Source: Weissella oryzae SG25 (lineage in GTDB: Bacteria > Bacillota > Bacilli > Lactobacillales > Lactobacillaceae). Taken from it: a stretch of DNA of 64,000 nucleotides. Location: assembly GCF_000691805.2 (NCBI RefSeq), contig NZ_DF820494.1, positions 1 to 64,000 of the forward strand. Reading direction: 5' to 3'. The position numbers and the translations under genes are program-made. Within the stretch, counting starts at the first letter, position 1, and the number at the start of each line of letters is the position of its first letter. Shown piece by piece: positions 60,363-64,000 of the stretch. Below the pieces are notes generated by a model. That model searched no databases, had not been told where the DNA came from, and saw only the letters and a program-made list of their open reading frames with translations.

Positions 60363-62530
60363 TTATTTGCTAAAGCTAAATTCTAATATAAAATTCACTA
60401 GTTTCAGACTAGCTGAAAACTCTTTACCAGCCTTACTCTCAAAACCTTTTAATTCCTTCGTTTGTCCATTCTCAATTAATTGTTCAGCAATAGCTTTAGT
60501 AATTGTCTTGCCAGCAATTTTTTTGGCGATCGAAAACTTACATGGTATTTCAGACTTATAGTTAGAACAACCATAAAAAGTTTTCCGATCAATTACATTA
60601 CCTGTTTTACAAACAGGGCATTTACCAATCAATAATTTTTTCTTTTCGGCTGCTTGTTCACTAGCCTGTGTTTGGATTGCATTATTCAGTGTGGTTCCTT
60701 CTGCGATTTGTCCTGGAACCTCTTGTACGAGCTTATTTACTAACTTATGAATATTGGCTAAGAACTCGTCTTGCGTACGATTACCATGTCCTATATCACT
60801 CAAAGCCAATTCCCATTTAGCAGTAAGCTCCGGTGAAGTTAGCAAGGGCTGCATTTTGACAGCCTCACACAAAACAATTCCTTGTGTTGTTACCTTCAGT
60901 TTGTTCTTCTCAACGACGATATATTTCTTATCTTTAAGACGATCAATAATACCAGCCCGAGTTGCTTCAGTTCCAATTCCTTCAGTCTGAGACAGAATTT
61001 CCTTCTCATCATCGGATAGTTCCCGGCCCGCGCGCTTCATGGCCGTGATTAAAGTACCTTCAGTGTAAAATTCTGGTGGTGTGGTCATCTTATTTTCTGC
61101 ATTCAAAGTTGCGTTAACAGCTTGCCCAGTAGTAACATTTGGTAAAATTGCAGCTTCATTGTTATTATTTGGCTCATCACCGAAGATTTCTTTCCAACCG
61201 TTGCCAGTAATAACTTTACCAACGGCTTTAAAATTCACATTACTAATTCCTACAGTAACTATTGTTTCATCATAGGTAAAGTCAGCTAAAAACATAGCCA
61301 TTGTGTTCTTTAATACTAGCCAATAGATTTGAGATTCTAAAGCACTAAATTTGGCTCTTTGAGCTTCACTTGGGATTGTTCTCGTTGGAATTATAGCGTG
61401 GTGTTCTTGCACCTTTTTACCGTCCACATAACGCTTACGTGGTTCTGAATAGAATTTAGCAGCATCAAAGTTCAATGCGCCTAAGTAGTCTAAATATTGC
61501 TCATTCAGATACTTAAATTCGTTTTCCGTGATAAACTGCGTATCAGTTCTCGGATACGTCAAAAACTTTTTCTCATACAATGATTGAACTGCATTCAAAG
61601 TATCACTAGCGCTTGCCTTAAACATTTTATTTGCCTTACTTTGTAACGCAGAGAGGGAAAATAATCGTGGCGACTCAGTCTTTTTTTCAGTCTGATTTAC
61701 ATTGATCACCTTGGCTTGCTGGGAATCATAAGACAAGCTATGTTTTTGCATAAATTCAGCTAGTTTATTTTCATCATTAAACTTAGTAGTCGGATCCATC
61801 TTAGCTTTAAAATCGCCCTCATTGGTGTGCACATTTGCCACTAGCTCACTGAATGGTTGCGGTATGAACTCTTTAATCGCCATCTGACGCTCATAAATCA
61901 TATATAACGTTTGAGTTTGTACCCGACCAATTGAAATTACCCCCTGAACATTACGTCGCCATAAACTCAATGAGTACAAGGGGCTGGCGTTCATACCAAC
62001 TAACCAATCACTGTATTCACGCGTTTGAGCTTCAATGAATGAGTTGTAGTGAGCATAACCATCTTCAAGTTTTTTAAAGCCTTCTTGTAGGGCAGGGCCA
62101 CTTTCTCTAAAGAATTAACCCAAAGTCGTTTAACAATTTTATGGTCTACATCAGCTCCAGAAAGCTTGATAATTGACCAAGCAATATTTTCTCCCTCACG
62201 ATCAGAATCTGTGGCAATAATTATTTGGTCTGCTTTTTTCAACCAGTCACTCACAATTTTAAACTGTGCCTTTTTGTCCTTACTAACCACGAATTTGAAT
62301 TTATCAGGAATAATAGGTAGATTATTTAAATCCCATTTCTGGTATTTATCCGAGTACATTTCAGGGCTGGCCAACTCCACCAAATGGCCAAACCCATAAG
62401 TAATTATTGTTTGCCCCTCATAAACTTGGTCTTGGACTTCAAAATAACCATTCTTACGTTCAAACTTAGAAAAACTATCTGCATAAGCCGCAGCTTGATT
62501 CGGCTTTTCTGCAAGAATTACATTTAACAT
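60363..62530 (-). pseudogene. topB: Topoisomerase III, frameshifted by 5-bp duplication
   Basis: Full-length type IA topoisomerase in two frames. The N-terminal frame (62530-62000) has the TOPRIM motifs LAEKPNQAA and ATDSDREGE. The C-terminal frame holds the active tyrosine in FLTYPRTDTQ and a zinc ribbon. The break is a tandem AGGGC AGGGC at 62089-62098 (plus strand). Removing one unit restores SLEKVALQEGFKKLEDGYAHYNSF and joins the frames exactly. Plasmids of pSK41/pGO1 type encode a topoisomerase within the transfer genes (TraI/TrsI), so this may be a conjugation gene. AAGGAGGTAACGA precedes the ATG. Confidence 0.9.
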
Positions 62531-62566
62531 TCGTTACCTCCTTATTAATTATTGGCAGAATACGAC

Positions 62567-62600
62567 AAAAAAGCAGAGTTACAAAAAACTCCGCTTTTTA
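62567..62600 (-). terminator. Terminator between topB and 385-aa gene
   Basis: AAAAAAGC-GAGT / ACTC-GCTTTTT with one mismatch, T-run on the minus strand. It ends the gene at 62637-63794, so topB starts its own transcript. It resembles the leader hairpins at 12.5, 19.8 and 33.1 kb in being A-rich, hairpin, T-rich, and in lying just before a first gene. Confidence 0.75.
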
Positions 62601-62636
62601 TTTGGTTAATCAATATAGAACAAACAATCATAAACT

Positions 62637-63794
62637 CTATTTTTTAATGGTCGATAATAATTGTAATGAATCTCTAATTTTAGTTTTTACATTTAAGTTT
62701 GCATCTATTTCCACACAGTTAACCACATAATAATATAAAACATCAAGAAATACTTTGGTATTGCATGTACCTTCCAATGCTATCAAGGATTTTATATCAT
62801 TCAGAAATTGATACATATCATAAGGTGTAATATAGCCCTGACTAATCTCAGAAGACCATTTTTTTACAAAATCCTTGTAGTCGGTTGATTTTTGCGATTC
62901 TATTATGTACGATTCTTTTACTTTTTTTGATAGATATTTAATTTCGTTCTCCCGTTTATCATTACTAATCCGCTTTAAATCAAAATCATTAATAATAGAA
63001 CCAACAGAGTCTAAAATATTTAGTGCATCTTCCGTTTCAAGTTCCTGACTTTGACTCAACTGAATTAAATCTCCAACAGCATCTGTATATCTTTCTTTTT
63101 CAAAATAAGCTCGAATTAAGGCTGTATACTCTGTTAAATCCGACATAGTAGTGTTTTCAAAAGATTGTTTGTGGCTTTCTACTATATTGAATGCCTCAAT
63201 CTCATTGATTTCAGTTAAAGTTGCATCTTTATCTCTTACGTCATTTAATTGATAATCCAACATTTTGTTGACGGATCCATCATTTGATTCAATCATATGA
63301 TAGGTTTCTTTTTTTGAATTAATCACAGCGTACACGGTTTCAAATTCCGCAGTAACGGTAGAAATTAATATCCAGGCAAACTGATCTTGTACAAAAAAGC
63401 TTTCTCCACTTGAAATCCCTCCCAACTCTTGAATGCTAATTTCATTACTTTTTGGTGTTTTCCATTTTAAAACTGTGTTTATTACTGGAGTCTGAGCAAG
63501 TGTTGTCATAAAAATACGTCCCTCGGCGTAATAGAATACAGGCCTAGCACGTTTTTTTTCGTTTTCCCATCTTTCTTCCTGTTCTTTTTGTTTTTGTTTA
63601 TATTCAGTTATCTTTTGTTGTCTCGTTTCTGCTTGACCCATTTGCCAACGATAGAGGGCAAATAACAGTGTCAGACTTGGTGTTGTTGCACTCAAATACG
63701 AAAATAATTCTGTCCAAGACGTAAATATTATCAACACTGGAATTGAAATTATGTACAAAACTGCGAGTAATTTTAAAAAGTTTTTTGTTAGCAT
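62637..63794 (-). CDS. Membrane-anchored protein of unknown function
   Basis: 385 residues from the ATG at 63794, after GAAGTGAGATAAAA. Two N-terminal membrane helices (LLAVLYIISIPVLIIF and LSATTPSLTLLFALYRW), a charged coiled coil (QQKITEYKQKQKEQEERWENEKKRARP), a beta-rich segment (FYYAEGRIFMTTLAQTPVINTVLKW) and a helical C-terminal half. No catalytic motif and no named family. Its link to the neighbouring topB or toxin genes is unknown. From 63795 to 64000 I see no further gene. Confidence 0.65.
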   Translation of the reverse strand: MLTKNFLKLLAVLYIISIPVLIIFTSWTELFSYLSATTPSLTLLFALYRWQMGQAETRQQKITEYKQKQKEQEERWENEKKRARPVFYYAEGRIFMTTLAQTPVINTVLKWKTPKSNEISIQELGGISSGESFFVQDQFAWILISTVTAEFETVYAVINSKKETYHMIESNDGSVNKMLDYQLNDVRDKDATLTEINEIEAFNIVESHKQSFENTTMSDLTEYTALIRAYFEKERYTDAVGDLIQLSQSQELETEDALNILDSVGSIINDFDLKRISNDKRENEIKYLSKKVKESYIIESQKSTDYKDFVKKWSSEISQGYITPYDMYQFLNDIKSLIALEGTCNTKVFLDVLYYYVVNCVEIDANLNVKTKIRDSLQLLSTIKK

Positions 63795-64000
63795 TTTTAT
63801 CTCACTTCTATAATTTTTTAACAAGAGCTTTCAAAGTTATAGTCTACCTTATTTATCTCAATAAAAAATGACGAGATTGTATTATCTATTAATTAACTCC
63901 TAATACTTCTCCACATTTTGTACAACTTAGTGATTTCTTATGTCGTCCTAAAACGTCGTTAATACTGGTTTAAAAATTGTCGCAAAAAATTTTTAAATGG

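Overview
The window is an AT-rich piece of a low-GC Gram-positive replicon, most likely a large conjugative plasmid of a lactic acid bacterium. The evidence is strong AGGAGG-type ribosome binding sites, a Gram-positive type IV secretion (T4SS) operon with an LtrC-like protein, a sortase/LPxTG pair, ParA-type partition and a lactobacillar IS30 transposase. The toxin pair described below closely fits what I recall of Weissella oryzae SG25, so Weissella is my best guess. I ran no search and the sequence does not prove the species. I see no Rep protein, relaxase, rRNA, tRNA or CRISPR array.

Layout. 0.2-1.6 kb: terminators and an IS30 transposase. 1.7-6.9 kb: an array of about a dozen small, mostly acidic, partly paralogous proteins of unknown function, interspersed with three copies of a repeat derived from the 3' end of the neighbouring adhesin gene. 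7-33 kb (minus strand): conjugation genes for a surface adhesin, sortase, coiled-coil membrane protein, pilin-like protein, VirB8-like proteins, thioredoxin-like protein, lysozyme/M23 hydrolase, VirB4, VirB3-like, VirB6, VirD4, a Clp-type ATPase and an LtrC-like TOPRIM/ArdC protein. A divergent parA/ribbon-helix-helix pair lies inside this block at 20.1-21.2 kb. Three gene blocks each start just after a near-identical terminator-like leader (12.5, 19.8 and 33.1 kb). 33.2-38.5 kb (plus strand): small accessory genes in clusters, three of them preceded by elaborate nested-hairpin elements. 38.5-46 kb: AbiH-like phage defence gene, a 4.2 kb segment bounded by IS3-like inverted repeats (broken orfA, metallophosphoesterase, membrane proteins), and a UmuC-like polymerase with a YolD-like partner. 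46.2-48.5 kb: a putative type VII secreted lipase with partner genes, one carrying an in-frame amber codon. 49.5-62.5 kb: two topoisomerase III (topB) copies bracketing a botulinum-neurotoxin-like gene and an NTNH-like gene. 62.6-63.8 kb: a membrane-anchored protein of unknown function.

How it fits together. The minus-strand genes encode most of a Gram-positive conjugation machine: cell-wall hydrolase, two or three ATPases, channel proteins, surface adhesin and its sortase. The plus-strand clusters and small-gene array look like accessory or establishment genes. The toxin locus is a graft: a 3' fragment of topB is joined to a rearranged copy of the 38-40 kb region on one side, and a full-length but frameshifted topB lies on the other.

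Main result. The 55.5-59.5 kb gene has the full clostridial neurotoxin architecture: HEMTH zinc motif with a downstream EELLTF ligand, RxxY, translocation domain, lectin-like SFWLRMP segment and a trefoil starting DHWGERLQY. Its neighbour has the same light-chain fold without HExxH and carries two Ig-like domains. This toxin family member in Weissella has been described before. The topB bracketing, the repeated leaders, the nested-hairpin elements and the lipase locus are the parts I would regard as least described.
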